Assembly: GCF_031987975.1 (NCBI RefSeq)
Contig: NZ_DALZYX010000004.1
Location: forward strand, 1 to 64,000
DNA: 64,000 nt
From: Pseudescherichia sp031987975
GTDB taxonomy: Bacteria; Pseudomonadota; Gammaproteobacteria; Enterobacterales; Enterobacteriaceae
Direction: 5' to 3'
In this document: positions 51,548 through 59,563 of the stretch, piece by piece
How positions within the stretch are numbered: position 1 is the stretch's first letter
Layout of the letters: the number at the start of each line of letters is the position of its first letter
Notes under the pieces: model-generated
What the model saw: the letters and a program-made list of their open reading frames with translations, nothing else
Databases searched by the model: none
What the model was told of the DNA's origin: nothing
Made by a program: the position numbers and the translations under genes

Positions 51548-51567
51548 GGCTGGCATTTTTGCCAGCC
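51548..51567 (+). terminator. hairpin after greB
   Basis: GGCTGGC (51548-51554) pairs with GCCAGCC (51561-51567) around ATTTTT. No T-run follows, so read-through into tex is likely. Confidence 0.45.
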
Positions 51568-51628
51568 AGTCCGTATAACTATCCCCCTGATTTTCGATCC
51601 ACTACTCGATCCACTAGATGAAATAGCC

Positions 51629-53959
51629 ATGATGAATGATTCGCTCTGCCGCATTATTGCGGGTGAACTTCAGGCCAGAGCCGAACAGGTAGAAGCTGCC
51701 GTTCGCCTGCTTGATGAAGGGAACACCGTGCCGTTTATTGCACGTTATCGTAAGGAAGTCACCGGCGGGCTGGATGATACGCAGCTGCGCAACCTTGAGA
51801 CCCGCCTGGGCTACCTGCGGGAGCTGGAGGAGCGTCGTCAGGCAATTCTGAAATCCATCGGCGACCAGGGCAAGCTGACCGACGAGCTGGCAAAAGCCAT
51901 TAACGGCACCCTGAATAAAACCGAACTCGAAGATCTCTATCTGCCGTACAAACAAAAACGCCGCACCCGCGGACAGATCGCCATCGAAGCTGGCCTCGAG
52001 CCGCTGGCGGATCTGCTGTGGAACGTCCCGTCCCACGATCCGCAAACCGAAGCGGAGAAGTTTATTGACGCCGATAGAGGCGTAGCCGACAGCAAAGCCG
52101 CGCTGGACGGCGCACGCTACATCCTGATGGAGCGTTTTGCTGAGGATGCCGCCCTGCTGGCGAAGGTGCGTGACTACCTGTGGAAAAATGCTCACCTGAC
52201 GGCAACCGTGGTCGCCGGCAAAGAGGAAGAGGGCGCGAAATTCCGCGACTACTTCGATCATCATGAGCCGATCTCCAGCGTGCCGTCCCACCGTGCGCTG
52301 GCAATGTTCCGCGGCCGCAACGAAGGCGTGTTGCAGCTGGCGCTAAATGCCGATCCGCAGTTTGACGAGCCGCCAAAAGAGAGCCACTGCGAACAGATTA
52401 TTAGCGATCATCTTGACCTGCGCCTGAACAACGCCCCGGCGGACAGCTGGCGCAAAGGCGTGGTGAGCTGGACCTGGCGCATCAAGGTGCTGATGCATCT
52501 GGAGACCGAGCTGATGGGCACGGTGCGCGAGCGCGCCGAAGATGAAGCCATCAACGTATTTGCCCGCAACCTGCACGACCTGCTGATGGCCGCCCCTGCC
52601 GGGCTGCGCGCGACCATGGGTCTCGATCCTGGCCTGCGTACCGGCGTGAAGGTGGCGGTTGTCGACGGCACCGGCAAGCTGGTGGCGACCGATACCATCT
52701 ATCCCCACACCGGCCAGGCGGCAAAAGCCGCCACCATCGTGGCTGCGCTGTGTGAAAAGCATAACGTAGAGCTGGTAGCAATCGGCAACGGTACCGCCTC
52801 CCGCGAAACCGAACGTTTCTACCTCGACGTGCAGAAGCAGTTCCCGCAGGTGAAGGGGCAGAAGGTAATCGTCAGCGAAGCCGGAGCGTCGGTCTACTCC
52901 GCCTCTGAACTGGCGGCGCAGGAGTTCCCGGGTCTCGACGTTTCGCTGCGCGGCGCGGTCTCCATCGCCCGGCGCTTACAGGATCCGCTGGCGGAGCTGG
53001 TGAAGATCGATCCAAAATCCATCGGCGTCGGCCAGTACCAGCATGACGTCAGCCAGACCCAACTGGCCCGTAAGCTGGATGCGGTAGTAGAAGACTGCGT
53101 GAACGCCGTCGGCGTCGATCTCAATACCGCCTCCGTGCCGCTGCTGACCCGCGTCGCGGGCCTGACGCGGATGATGGCGCAGAATATCGTGGCGTGGCGC
53201 GACGAGAACGGCCAGTTCCACAACCGTCAGCAGCTGCTGAAGGTGAGCCGCCTGGGGCCAAAAGCCTTTGAGCAGTGTGCAGGCTTCCTGCGCATCAACC
53301 ACGGCGATAACCCGCTGGATGCCTCCACTGTTCACCCGGAAGCCTACCCGGTGGTCGAGCGTATCCTTGCCGCGACCGAGCACTCGCTGCGCGACCTGAT
53401 GGGTAACAGCAGCAATCTACGCGGCCTGAAGGCATCTGACTTTACCGACGAGCGCTTTGGTGTGCCGACGGTCACCGACATCATCAAAGAGCTGGAGAAA
53501 CCTGGCCGCGACCCGCGTCCCGAGTTTAAAACCGCCACCTTTGCCGATGGCGTTGAGACCATGAACGACCTGCAGCCGGGGATGATCCTTGAAGGTGCGG
53601 TCACCAACGTGACCAACTTCGGCGCGTTTGTGGATATTGGCGTGCATCAGGACGGCCTGGTACACATCTCTTCCCTTGCCAATAAGTTCGTTGAGGATCC
53701 CCACACGGTGGTGAAGGCGGGCGACATAGTGAAAGTGAAGGTGCTGGAGGTTGACCTGCCCCGCAAGCGTATCGCCCTGACCATGCGTCTGGACGAGCAG
53801 CCAGGCGAAGGCAACGCCCGACGCGGCGGCAGCAACAGCAACGGCGCGAAGCGTGAACCCGCTTCCCGTCCGGCGAAGCCACGTGGTCGTGAAACGCAGC
53901 CGGCTGGCAACAGCGCGATGATGGATGCGCTGGCAGCGGCAATGGGTAAAAAACGCTGA
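51629..53959 (+). CDS. yhgF: Tex-like RNA-binding transcription accessory protein
   Basis: YhgF is the enterobacterial Tex protein, tied to transcription and quality control of translation. The 776 residues show a Tex-like N-terminal domain (1-200), a YqgF/RNase H-like domain (about 325-455, TMGLDPGLRTGVKVAVVDGT), helix-hairpin-helix repeats (about 490-560) and an S1 RNA-binding domain (about 650-720, GMILEGAVTNVTNFGAFVDI). A Gly/Arg/Asn-rich tail follows. Tandem ATGs begin the frame; the first is used. Confidence 0.96.
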   Translation: MMNDSLCRIIAGELQARAEQVEAAVRLLDEGNTVPFIARYRKEVTGGLDDTQLRNLETRLGYLRELEERRQAILKSIGDQGKLTDELAKAINGTLNKTELEDLYLPYKQKRRTRGQIAIEAGLEPLADLLWNVPSHDPQTEAEKFIDADRGVADSKAALDGARYILMERFAEDAALLAKVRDYLWKNAHLTATVVAGKEEEGAKFRDYFDHHEPISSVPSHRALAMFRGRNEGVLQLALNADPQFDEPPKESHCEQIISDHLDLRLNNAPADSWRKGVVSWTWRIKVLMHLETELMGTVRERAEDEAINVFARNLHDLLMAAPAGLRATMGLDPGLRTGVKVAVVDGTGKLVATDTIYPHTGQAAKAATIVAALCEKHNVELVAIGNGTASRETERFYLDVQKQFPQVKGQKVIVSEAGASVYSASELAAQEFPGLDVSLRGAVSIARRLQDPLAELVKIDPKSIGVGQYQHDVSQTQLARKLDAVVEDCVNAVGVDLNTASVPLLTRVAGLTRMMAQNIVAWRDENGQFHNRQQLLKVSRLGPKAFEQCAGFLRINHGDNPLDASTVHPEAYPVVERILAATEHSLRDLMGNSSNLRGLKASDFTDERFGVPTVTDIIKELEKPGRDPRPEFKTATFADGVETMNDLQPGMILEGAVTNVTNFGAFVDIGVHQDGLVHISSLANKFVEDPHTVVKAGDIVKVKVLEVDLPRKRIALTMRLDEQPGEGNARRGGSNSNGAKREPASRPAKPRGRETQPAGNSAMMDALAAAMGKKR

Positions 53960-53965
53960 TCCCCT

Positions 53966-54007
53966 CTCCCCCTTCGCGTTAATTTATCGTGCAGGGGGAG
54001 TTTATTT
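53966..54007 (+). terminator. yhgF rho-independent terminator
   Basis: CTCCCCCT (53966-53973) pairs with AGGGGGAG (53993-54000), followed by TTTATTT. The loop is long (19 bases), but stem and T-tract are good. It isolates yhgF from feoA. Confidence 0.75.
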
Positions 54008-54092
54008 ACGCGAAGAGTAAATAAATATAACTCTCCTTGTTACCACAACGTATATTAATTAATTCCCGCTGTTAAAAGAGCAATGGCAAATA

Positions 54093-54106
54093 TTGCGCTA
54101 AATCAA
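54093..54106 (+). promoter_or_regulatory. FNR site upstream of feoA
   Basis: TTGCG-CTAA-ATCAA (54093-54106) matches TTGAT-N4-ATCAA at eight of ten positions. With FNR at -41.5 the transcript would start near 54141, about 87 bases before feoA. In E. coli feo is FNR activated. Confidence 0.7.
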
Positions 54107-54157
54107 ACCTAATAGTTATTCTTACCTAATTCAACACTCCCACACATTTTAATGATT

Positions 54158-54179
54158 GATGATAAAAACTATTATCATT
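54158..54179 (+). promoter_or_regulatory. Fur box upstream of feoA
   Basis: ATGATAA (54159-54165) and TTATCAT (54172-54178) form a perfect inverted repeat with a six-base AT-rich spacer, as in Fur boxes. It lies about 50 bases before the feoA ATG and downstream of the FNR site, consistent with iron repression over anaerobic activation. Confidence 0.75.
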
Positions 54180-54227
54180 ACCATTGCCCTGTTGATTATT
54201 TAACCATTAATCTAGCAGGTCCGTCCT

Positions 54228-54455
54228 ATGTCCTTCTCGCCCGCCAGCGCGTGGAAAATCGTGGGGTTTTCCCGTGAAATTAGCCCGGCCTACCGGCAAA
54301 AATTGCTCTCGCTAGGCATGCTCCCCGGATCGTCATTTAACGTGGTGCGCGTCGCCCCCTTAGGCGATCCCATTCATATTCAAACCCGGCGTGTTAGCCT
54401 GGTATTACGCAAAAAAGATCTCGCGTTATTAGAGGTGGAAGCCCTGCCGCGTTAA
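54228..54455 (+). CDS. feoA: ferrous iron transport protein A
   Basis: FeoA is a small cytosolic SH3-like protein needed for FeoB function. The 75-residue product begins MSFSPASAWKIVGFSREISP; the motif LSLGMLPGSSFNVVRVAPLG near 28-47 is the FeoA signature. It precedes feoB by 28 bases in the same transcript. Confidence 0.97.
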   Translation: MSFSPASAWKIVGFSREISPAYRQKLLSLGMLPGSSFNVVRVAPLGDPIHIQTRRVSLVLRKKDLALLEVEALPR

Positions 54456-54483
54456 CGGCGCTCCACGCAATGAGTCTGCTATT

Positions 54484-56820
54484 ATGAAAAAATTAACCCT
54501 TGGTCTTATTGGTAATCCTAATTCCGGCAAGACGACCCTATTCAATCAGCTAACGGGTGCACGCCAGCGCGTGGGCAACTGGGCGGGCGTTACCGTCGAG
54601 CGCAAAGAGGGGTCCTTTATTACCACCGACGCTCAGGTGACGCTGGTCGATCTGCCTGGCACCTACTCGCTGACCACCATCTCGTCGCAAACCTCTCTCG
54701 ATGAGCAGATCGCCTGCCACTATATCCTCAGCGGCGATGCCGATATGCTGATCAACGTCGTCGACGCCTCCAACCTGGAGCGTAACCTCTACCTGACGCT
54801 GCAGCTGCTGGAGCTGGGCATCCCCTGCATCGTCGCGCTGAACATGCTGGACATTGCCGAGAAGCAGCAGATCCGCATCGATATCGACGCCCTCGCCGCC
54901 CGCCTTGGCTGCCCGGTGGTGCCGCTGGTCTCGACCCGCGGACGCGGCATTGAGGCGCTGAAAATAGCCATCGACCGCCATCAGCGGAACAGCGATATTG
55001 AGCGGGTTCACTACGCCCGGCCCCTGGTGCATGAAGCAGACGTGCTGGCGCAGGCGATGGCAGCGGATATGCCGCTTCAGCAGCGCCGCTGGCTGGGTCT
55101 GCAAATGCTGGAGGGCGATATTTACAGCCGCGCCTATGCCGGTGAAGCCGCGCGCAAGCTGGAAGCCTCGCTGGCGCGCCTCGGCAAGGAGATGGACGAT
55201 CCGGCCTTACACATTGCCGATGCCCGTTACCAGACCATCGCCGCCGTTTGCGACACGGTCAGCAACACTCTTACCGCCGAGCCGAGCCGCTTTACCGCCG
55301 CGATGGACCGGATCATCATCAACCGCCTACTCGGCCTGCCCATCTTTCTGCTGGTGATGTACGTCATGTTCGTGCTCGCCATCAACATTGGCGGCGCGCT
55401 GTCGCCTATTTTCGATGCCGGTTCGGTCGCCATCTTCATCCACGGTACACAGTGGCTGGGCTATACCCTGCACTTCCCGCAGTGGCTGACAATCTTCCTC
55501 GCGCAGGGGCTGGGGGGCGGGATCAACACCGTGCTGCCGCTGGTGCCGCAGATCGGCATGATGTACCTGTTCCTCTCCTTCCTTGAGGACTCGGGCTATA
55601 TGGCCCGGGCGGCCTTTGTGATGGATCGCCTGATGCAGTCCCTTGGCCTGCCGGGTAAATCCTTCGTGCCGCTGATCGTCGGCTTCGGCTGCAATGTGCC
55701 ATCGGTGATGGGCGCGCGCACCCTTGACGCGCCGCGCGAACGCCTGATGACCATCATGATGGCACCGTTTATGTCCTGCGGGGCACGGCTGGCCATCTTC
55801 GCCGTGTTCGCCTCCGCCTTTTTTGGTAAGGAGGGGGCGCTGGCGGTCTTCTCTCTCTATCTGCTCGGCATCGTGATGGCGATCCTTACCGGGCTGATGC
55901 TCAAGCACACCATAATGCGCGGCGAAGCGTCGCCCTTTGTGATGGAGCTACCGGTCTACCATGTTCCCCATCTGAAGAGCCTGGCGATCCAGACCTGGCA
56001 ACGGCTGAAGGGCTTTGTGCTGCGCGCCGGGAAAGTGATTGTGGTGGTTAGCATCTTCCTGAGCGCCCTGAACAGCTTTACGCTCAGCGGGACGGCGGCG
56101 ACCAGTATCAACGACTCGGCGCTGGCAGCGGTCAGCCGGGTGTTTACTCCGCTGCTTAAGCCCATTGGCATCCACGAGGATAACTGGCAGGCCACCGTCG
56201 GTCTCTTTACCGGCGCAATGGCGAAAGAGGTAGTGGTCGGTACGCTGAACACCCTCTATACCGCCGAAGACATTGAGCAGGGGGCGTTTGATCCTGCCAC
56301 CTTCAGCCTGACGGACGAGCTTGTTAGCGCATTGCAGGAGACCGGCCAGAGTCTGGCCGATACCTTTAGCCTGAGCGTGCTGGCTAATCCCATTGAGGCC
56401 AGCAAAGGCGACGGCGAGATGGCGACCGGCACCATGGGGGTGATGGGGGAAAAATTTGGCAGCGCCGCCGCGGCGTACAGCTATCTGATCTTTGTCCTGC
56501 TCTATATCCCCTGTATTTCGGTCATGGGAGCGATCGCCCGTGAAGCCAGCCGCGGCTGGATGGGCTTCTCAATCCTCTGGGGGCTGAATATCGCTTACTC
56601 GCTGGCAACGCTTTTCTACCAGACGACCAGCTTTAGCGCCCATCCACACTACAGCCTGGTCTGCATTCTGGTGGTCGTGTTATTTAACGTCCTGCTGCTG
56701 GGGAGCTTGCGTCACGCCCGGAGCCGAATCGACGTCAACCTGCTGGCAACCCGCAAAACGGCGGCCAGATGCTGCGAGAGTCAGGCAAATGATTGTCGTG
56801 GATGTTGCGCTAAACGGTGA
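54484..56820 (+). CDS. feoB: ferrous iron transporter B
   Basis: FeoB is the inner-membrane Fe2+ permease with a G-protein domain. The 778 residues hold G1 GNPNSGKTT (10-18), G3 DLPGTYS near 57 and NMLD near 120, then a GDI helical domain and membrane helices from about 280. Gate motifs are seen twice as GCNVPSV and GAMAKEVVVGTLN. The C-terminal tail (about 755-778) is unusually cysteine-rich, with a CC pair, a single Cys and a second CC pair in RCCESQANDCRGCCAKR. No feoC follows; only a hairpin separates it from a convergent DUF1471 gene. Confidence 0.97.
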   Translation: MKKLTLGLIGNPNSGKTTLFNQLTGARQRVGNWAGVTVERKEGSFITTDAQVTLVDLPGTYSLTTISSQTSLDEQIACHYILSGDADMLINVVDASNLERNLYLTLQLLELGIPCIVALNMLDIAEKQQIRIDIDALAARLGCPVVPLVSTRGRGIEALKIAIDRHQRNSDIERVHYARPLVHEADVLAQAMAADMPLQQRRWLGLQMLEGDIYSRAYAGEAARKLEASLARLGKEMDDPALHIADARYQTIAAVCDTVSNTLTAEPSRFTAAMDRIIINRLLGLPIFLLVMYVMFVLAINIGGALSPIFDAGSVAIFIHGTQWLGYTLHFPQWLTIFLAQGLGGGINTVLPLVPQIGMMYLFLSFLEDSGYMARAAFVMDRLMQSLGLPGKSFVPLIVGFGCNVPSVMGARTLDAPRERLMTIMMAPFMSCGARLAIFAVFASAFFGKEGALAVFSLYLLGIVMAILTGLMLKHTIMRGEASPFVMELPVYHVPHLKSLAIQTWQRLKGFVLRAGKVIVVVSIFLSALNSFTLSGTAATSINDSALAAVSRVFTPLLKPIGIHEDNWQATVGLFTGAMAKEVVVGTLNTLYTAEDIEQGAFDPATFSLTDELVSALQETGQSLADTFSLSVLANPIEASKGDGEMATGTMGVMGEKFGSAAAAYSYLIFVLLYIPCISVMGAIAREASRGWMGFSILWGLNIAYSLATLFYQTTSFSAHPHYSLVCILVVVLFNVLLLGSLRHARSRIDVNLLATRKTAARCCESQANDCRGCCAKR

Positions 56821-56821
56821 A

Positions 56822-56840
56822 GGCGGGCGCGCTGCCCGCC
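56822..56840. other. hairpin between feoB and the DUF1471 gene
   Basis: GGCGGGC (56822-56828) pairs with GCCCGCC (56834-56840) around GCGCT, one base after the feoB stop and nine before the convergent stop. No T-run follows on either side, so it resembles the REP-like junction hairpins elsewhere in the window. Confidence 0.6.
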
Positions 56841-56849
56841 TGACTGAGC

Positions 56850-57119
56850 CTACTTATAGACGTCCGCCGTAGCGCGGATATCTTTACCCGGCTGATCCGC
56901 GCTGGTGATGACATAGTACTTGCCACCCAGCTCCTCAACCTTTTTGACCAGCTCCGCCCGGGCATCCATCGGCGCTGTGGCATCTGAGGTACTGACGGTG
57001 CCGATTTTGGTCAGATTCATCTCTTTAATCTTATCTTTTTGCACCTCTTCCACGGCCATCACGCCAAACGAGAGTGCGCCAATAACCAGAGATACGACGA
57101 TACCTGCTGCACGTTTCAT
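56850..57119 (-). CDS. DUF1471 (BhsA/YhcN-like) secreted protein
   Basis: The 89-residue product has a signal peptide (MKRAAGIVVSLVIGALSFGV, cleavage probably after VMA near 22). A mature domain of about 67 residues has the YhcN/BhsA pattern: KIGTVSTSDATAPMDARAEL, then GGKYYVITSA and a terminal ATADVYK. Relatives are periplasmic or outer-membrane proteins tied to stress, acid, copper or biofilm responses; the role of this one is unknown. GGAG lies 8 bases before the ATG. It occupies the place where E. coli K-12 has feoC and yhgA, on the opposite strand from feoB. Confidence 0.88.
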   Translation of the reverse strand: MKRAAGIVVSLVIGALSFGVMAVEEVQKDKIKEMNLTKIGTVSTSDATAPMDARAELVKKVEELGGKYYVITSADQPGKDIRATADVYK

Positions 57120-57187
57120 AGCTTTTACTCCATCAGGTAGTGGTTGCCATTACGCTTTTTGTTGGAACGCCGAGTAGCTAAATACGT

Positions 57188-57985
57188 TTAAATTTTAGTC
57201 TGATCCCGCCGTTTCGCCAGCCGCTGCGTAAACTCTACCAGCGTCTGGCAGAAATCATCAGGGTGCGAGATAAAAGGCGCGTGTGCCGCTTTGGCAAACA
57301 GCTGCGACTCGCTCTTTGGCCATAGCTCGTCCAGCCACGGTACGATTTTGCGCGGTACTAGCCCGTCGAGACGCCCATAGAGGCGCAGGAACGGCTGCTG
57401 AAGCCTCGCCAGCGGTTCGCGCAGATCGGCGGTTTTCAGGATCTCCAGCCCGCCGTTAAGCACCTCCGCCGACGGCATCGGCAGCGCCAGCACGGCGCGT
57501 TTCAGCTTGCGGGCATCGTCCCGAGCGGTTTCCGTCCCCAGCGTTTGCAGGGCCAGGAATCGCTCTACCGTGCGCTGAAAGTTGTCGCTCAGCTGCTGCT
57601 GGAAGCCTGACAGTACCTCAGACTTGATCCCCGGCCAGTCACCTTCGGCACTGAAACAGGGCGAGGAGGCCACCGTCACCAGGGCAGTGACACGCTCCGG
57701 CGCGCTGAGCGCCGCCTGGCTTGCCACCAGCCCGCCGAGACTCCAGCCGAGCCAGATAGCCTCATCGGGCGCGTGGGCCAGCACAATTTCCGTCATCTCG
57801 GCCAGCGTCATTGCGCCGAAGCCGGTGCTGCGCCCATAGCCGGGCAGATCGACCAGGTGAAGTGTAAAATGCGCGGCCAGATCCGCCGTAATGCAATCCC
57901 ACACCTCCGCATTCAGTCCCCATCCGTGCAGCAGCACAAGATGACAATTTCCTTCGCCTTTGGTTTGCCACCAGATGTCGTTCAT
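57188..57985 (-). CDS. bioH: pimeloyl-[acyl-carrier protein] methyl ester esterase BioH
   Basis: BioH removes the methyl group from pimeloyl-ACP methyl ester, ending the disguised fatty-acid stage of biotin synthesis. The 265-residue alpha/beta hydrolase has Ser82 in GWSLGG, Asp near 207 in YGRLDGL and His near 235 in KAAHAPFISHP, a full catalytic triad. N terminus is MNDIWWQTKGEGNCHLVLLH. The C terminus is some nine residues longer than E. coli BioH. It is divergent from gntX with 37 bases between ATGs. Confidence 0.97.
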   Translation of the reverse strand: MNDIWWQTKGEGNCHLVLLHGWGLNAEVWDCITADLAAHFTLHLVDLPGYGRSTGFGAMTLAEMTEIVLAHAPDEAIWLGWSLGGLVASQAALSAPERVTALVTVASSPCFSAEGDWPGIKSEVLSGFQQQLSDNFQRTVERFLALQTLGTETARDDARKLKRAVLALPMPSAEVLNGGLEILKTADLREPLARLQQPFLRLYGRLDGLVPRKIVPWLDELWPKSESQLFAKAAHAPFISHPDDFCQTLVEFTQRLAKRRDQTKI

Positions 57986-58022
57986 CCGCTATTGTTCTCT
58001 TCTCTTGTCCAGGAGGTTACGT

Positions 58023-58706
58023 ATGCTAACAGTGCCAGGCTTGTGCTGGCTATGCCGAATGCCGCTCGCCCTACCCCACTCAGGGATCTGCTCCGTCTGT
58101 TACCGGGCGGCTCACCTTACTGATACGTTATGTCCGCAGTGCGGCCTGCCTGCCGCCAGTATGACCCTACCCTGCGGACGCTGCCTGCAAAAGCCGCCCC
58201 CCTGGCAGAGGCTGGTGGCGGTCAACACCTATGCGCCGCCGCTTAGCGCGCTGATTCACCAGCTAAAGTTTTCCCGCCGGCCAGAGCTGGCCGCGGCGCT
58301 GGCCCGGCTACAGCTGCTGGCGATCCTCGATGCCCGTCGCACAACGAGGCTGCCCTTGCCGGACCGCATCGTTAGCGTTCCGCTCTATTCGCGCCGCCAG
58401 TGGCGAAGAGGTTTTAACCAAAGCGAGCTTCTCTGCCGCCCGCTGGCGCGCTGGCTAGGTTGCCGCTACGCCAGCGAAACCCTGACCCGCATCCGTCCTG
58501 CTCTGACTCAGCACGTTCTCAACGCCCGCCAACGAAAAAGCAATCTGAAAAATGCCTTTCGCCTTGAATTGCCTCTCCACGGTCTCCATATCGCTATTGT
58601 GGATGATGTCGTCACTACCGGAAGCACCGTTGCGGAGATCACCCGCCTGCTGATGCAGGGCGGCGCGGCGACTGTTCAGGTATGGTGCCTGTGTCGAACC
58701 TTGTAG
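58023..58706 (+). CDS. gntX: ComF-family phosphoribosyltransferase-like protein GntX
   Basis: GntX (YhgH) is a ComF-like protein; in E. coli it was associated with gluconate use and with DNA utilisation. The 227-residue protein starts at ATG 58023 (MLTVPGLCWLCRMPLALPHS) after AGGAGGTTACGT. Zinc-type cysteine pairs CWLC, CSVC, CPQC and CGRC lie in the first 60 residues. The C-terminal PRTase motif VDDVVTTGSTVAE lies near 191-203. An extension to 57960 would overlap the bioH start and is rejected. Confidence 0.95.
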   Translation: MLTVPGLCWLCRMPLALPHSGICSVCYRAAHLTDTLCPQCGLPAASMTLPCGRCLQKPPPWQRLVAVNTYAPPLSALIHQLKFSRRPELAAALARLQLLAILDARRTTRLPLPDRIVSVPLYSRRQWRRGFNQSELLCRPLARWLGCRYASETLTRIRPALTQHVLNARQRKSNLKNAFRLELPLHGLHIAIVDDVVTTGSTVAEITRLLMQGGAATVQVWCLCRTL

Positions 58707-58765
58707 AGCCTCGATGATGGGCGTATTATAACCAAGTAAAACAGTCAACTATTTAGGCCATTGCT

Positions 58766-59341
58766 ATGATCCATATTTCCGACGCCGCACAGGCGCACTT
58801 TGCCAAACTGCTGGCAAATCAGGAAGAAGGAACACAAATCCGCGTATTTGTGATCAATCCAGGCACTCCAAATGCCGAATGCGGCGTCTCTTACTGCCCG
58901 CCGGATGCAGTGGAAGCGACTGACACCGCGTTAACTTTTCCGCTGCTGACCGCGTATGTTGACGAGCTGAGCGCCCCGTATCTGGACGATGCGGAGATCG
59001 ATTTCGTGACCGATCAGCTGGGTTCACAGCTGACGCTGAAAGCACCAAACGCCAAGATGCGCAAGGTCTCTGACGACGCCCCGCTGATGGAGCGCGTGGA
59101 GTATCTGCTCCAGTCGCAGATCAACCCACAGCTGGCGGGCCACGGCGGCCGCGTGACGCTGATGGAGATCACCGATGAAGGCTACGCCATTCTGCAATTT
59201 GGCGGCGGTTGCAACGGCTGCTCAATGGTCGATGTCACGCTGAAAGAGGGGATCGAGAAGCAGCTGCTGAACGAGTTCCCTGAGCTGAAAGGCGTGCGCG
59301 ATCTGACCGAGCACCAGCGCGGCGAACACTCCTACTACTGA
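58766..59341 (+). CDS. nfuA: Fe-S biogenesis protein NfuA
   Basis: NfuA carries [4Fe-4S] clusters to targets such as aconitase, mainly under oxidative stress or iron limitation. The 191 residues combine a degenerate A-type domain (1-95, without the usual cysteines) and a Nfu domain (about 105-191) with the cluster-binding pair in GGGCNGCSMVDVTLKEGIEK near 149-152. It begins MIHISDAAQAHFAKLLANQE. It lies between gntX and gntT, as in E. coli. Confidence 0.98.
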   Translation: MIHISDAAQAHFAKLLANQEEGTQIRVFVINPGTPNAECGVSYCPPDAVEATDTALTFPLLTAYVDELSAPYLDDAEIDFVTDQLGSQLTLKAPNAKMRKVSDDAPLMERVEYLLQSQINPQLAGHGGRVTLMEITDEGYAILQFGGGCNGCSMVDVTLKEGIEKQLLNEFPELKGVRDLTEHQRGEHSYY

Positions 59342-59363
59342 TCGACCTGCCTTCTGATGTTAT

Positions 59364-59386
59364 GCCCGGTGGCCCGCCTGCCGGGC
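59364..59386 (+). repeat. REP-like hairpin after nfuA
   Basis: GCCCGG (59364-59369) pairs with CCGGGC (59381-59386), with a T/C-rich stretch following. It is 23 bases after the nfuA stop and resembles the hairpins at 14392 and 60888. It probably caps the nfuA mRNA. Confidence 0.6.
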
Positions 59387-59463
59387 CTCTTCACTCCGCT
59401 TTATAATATGACCCACGTCGCACTTCTTAAATTTACCCGGCCGAAGTGATTCTATTCGCCCGC

Positions 59464-59479
59464 ATGTTACCCGTATCAT
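59464..59479 (+). promoter_or_regulatory. GntR operator upstream of gntT
   Basis: ATGTTACCCGTATCAT is a near-perfect palindrome matching the GntR operator of the gluconate regulon. It lies 85 bases before the gntT ATG, so gluconate is expected to relieve repression. Just upstream, GTGATTCTATTCGC (from 59447) is a possible weak CRP site. Confidence 0.75.
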
Positions 59480-59563
59480 CCCTCCGTGCAGTTAAAACTA
59501 CTTATTAAGCCAGCGACTTTTTAGATAAGCGTTACCCATAACATCATAAAGGCCAGGTAAATC

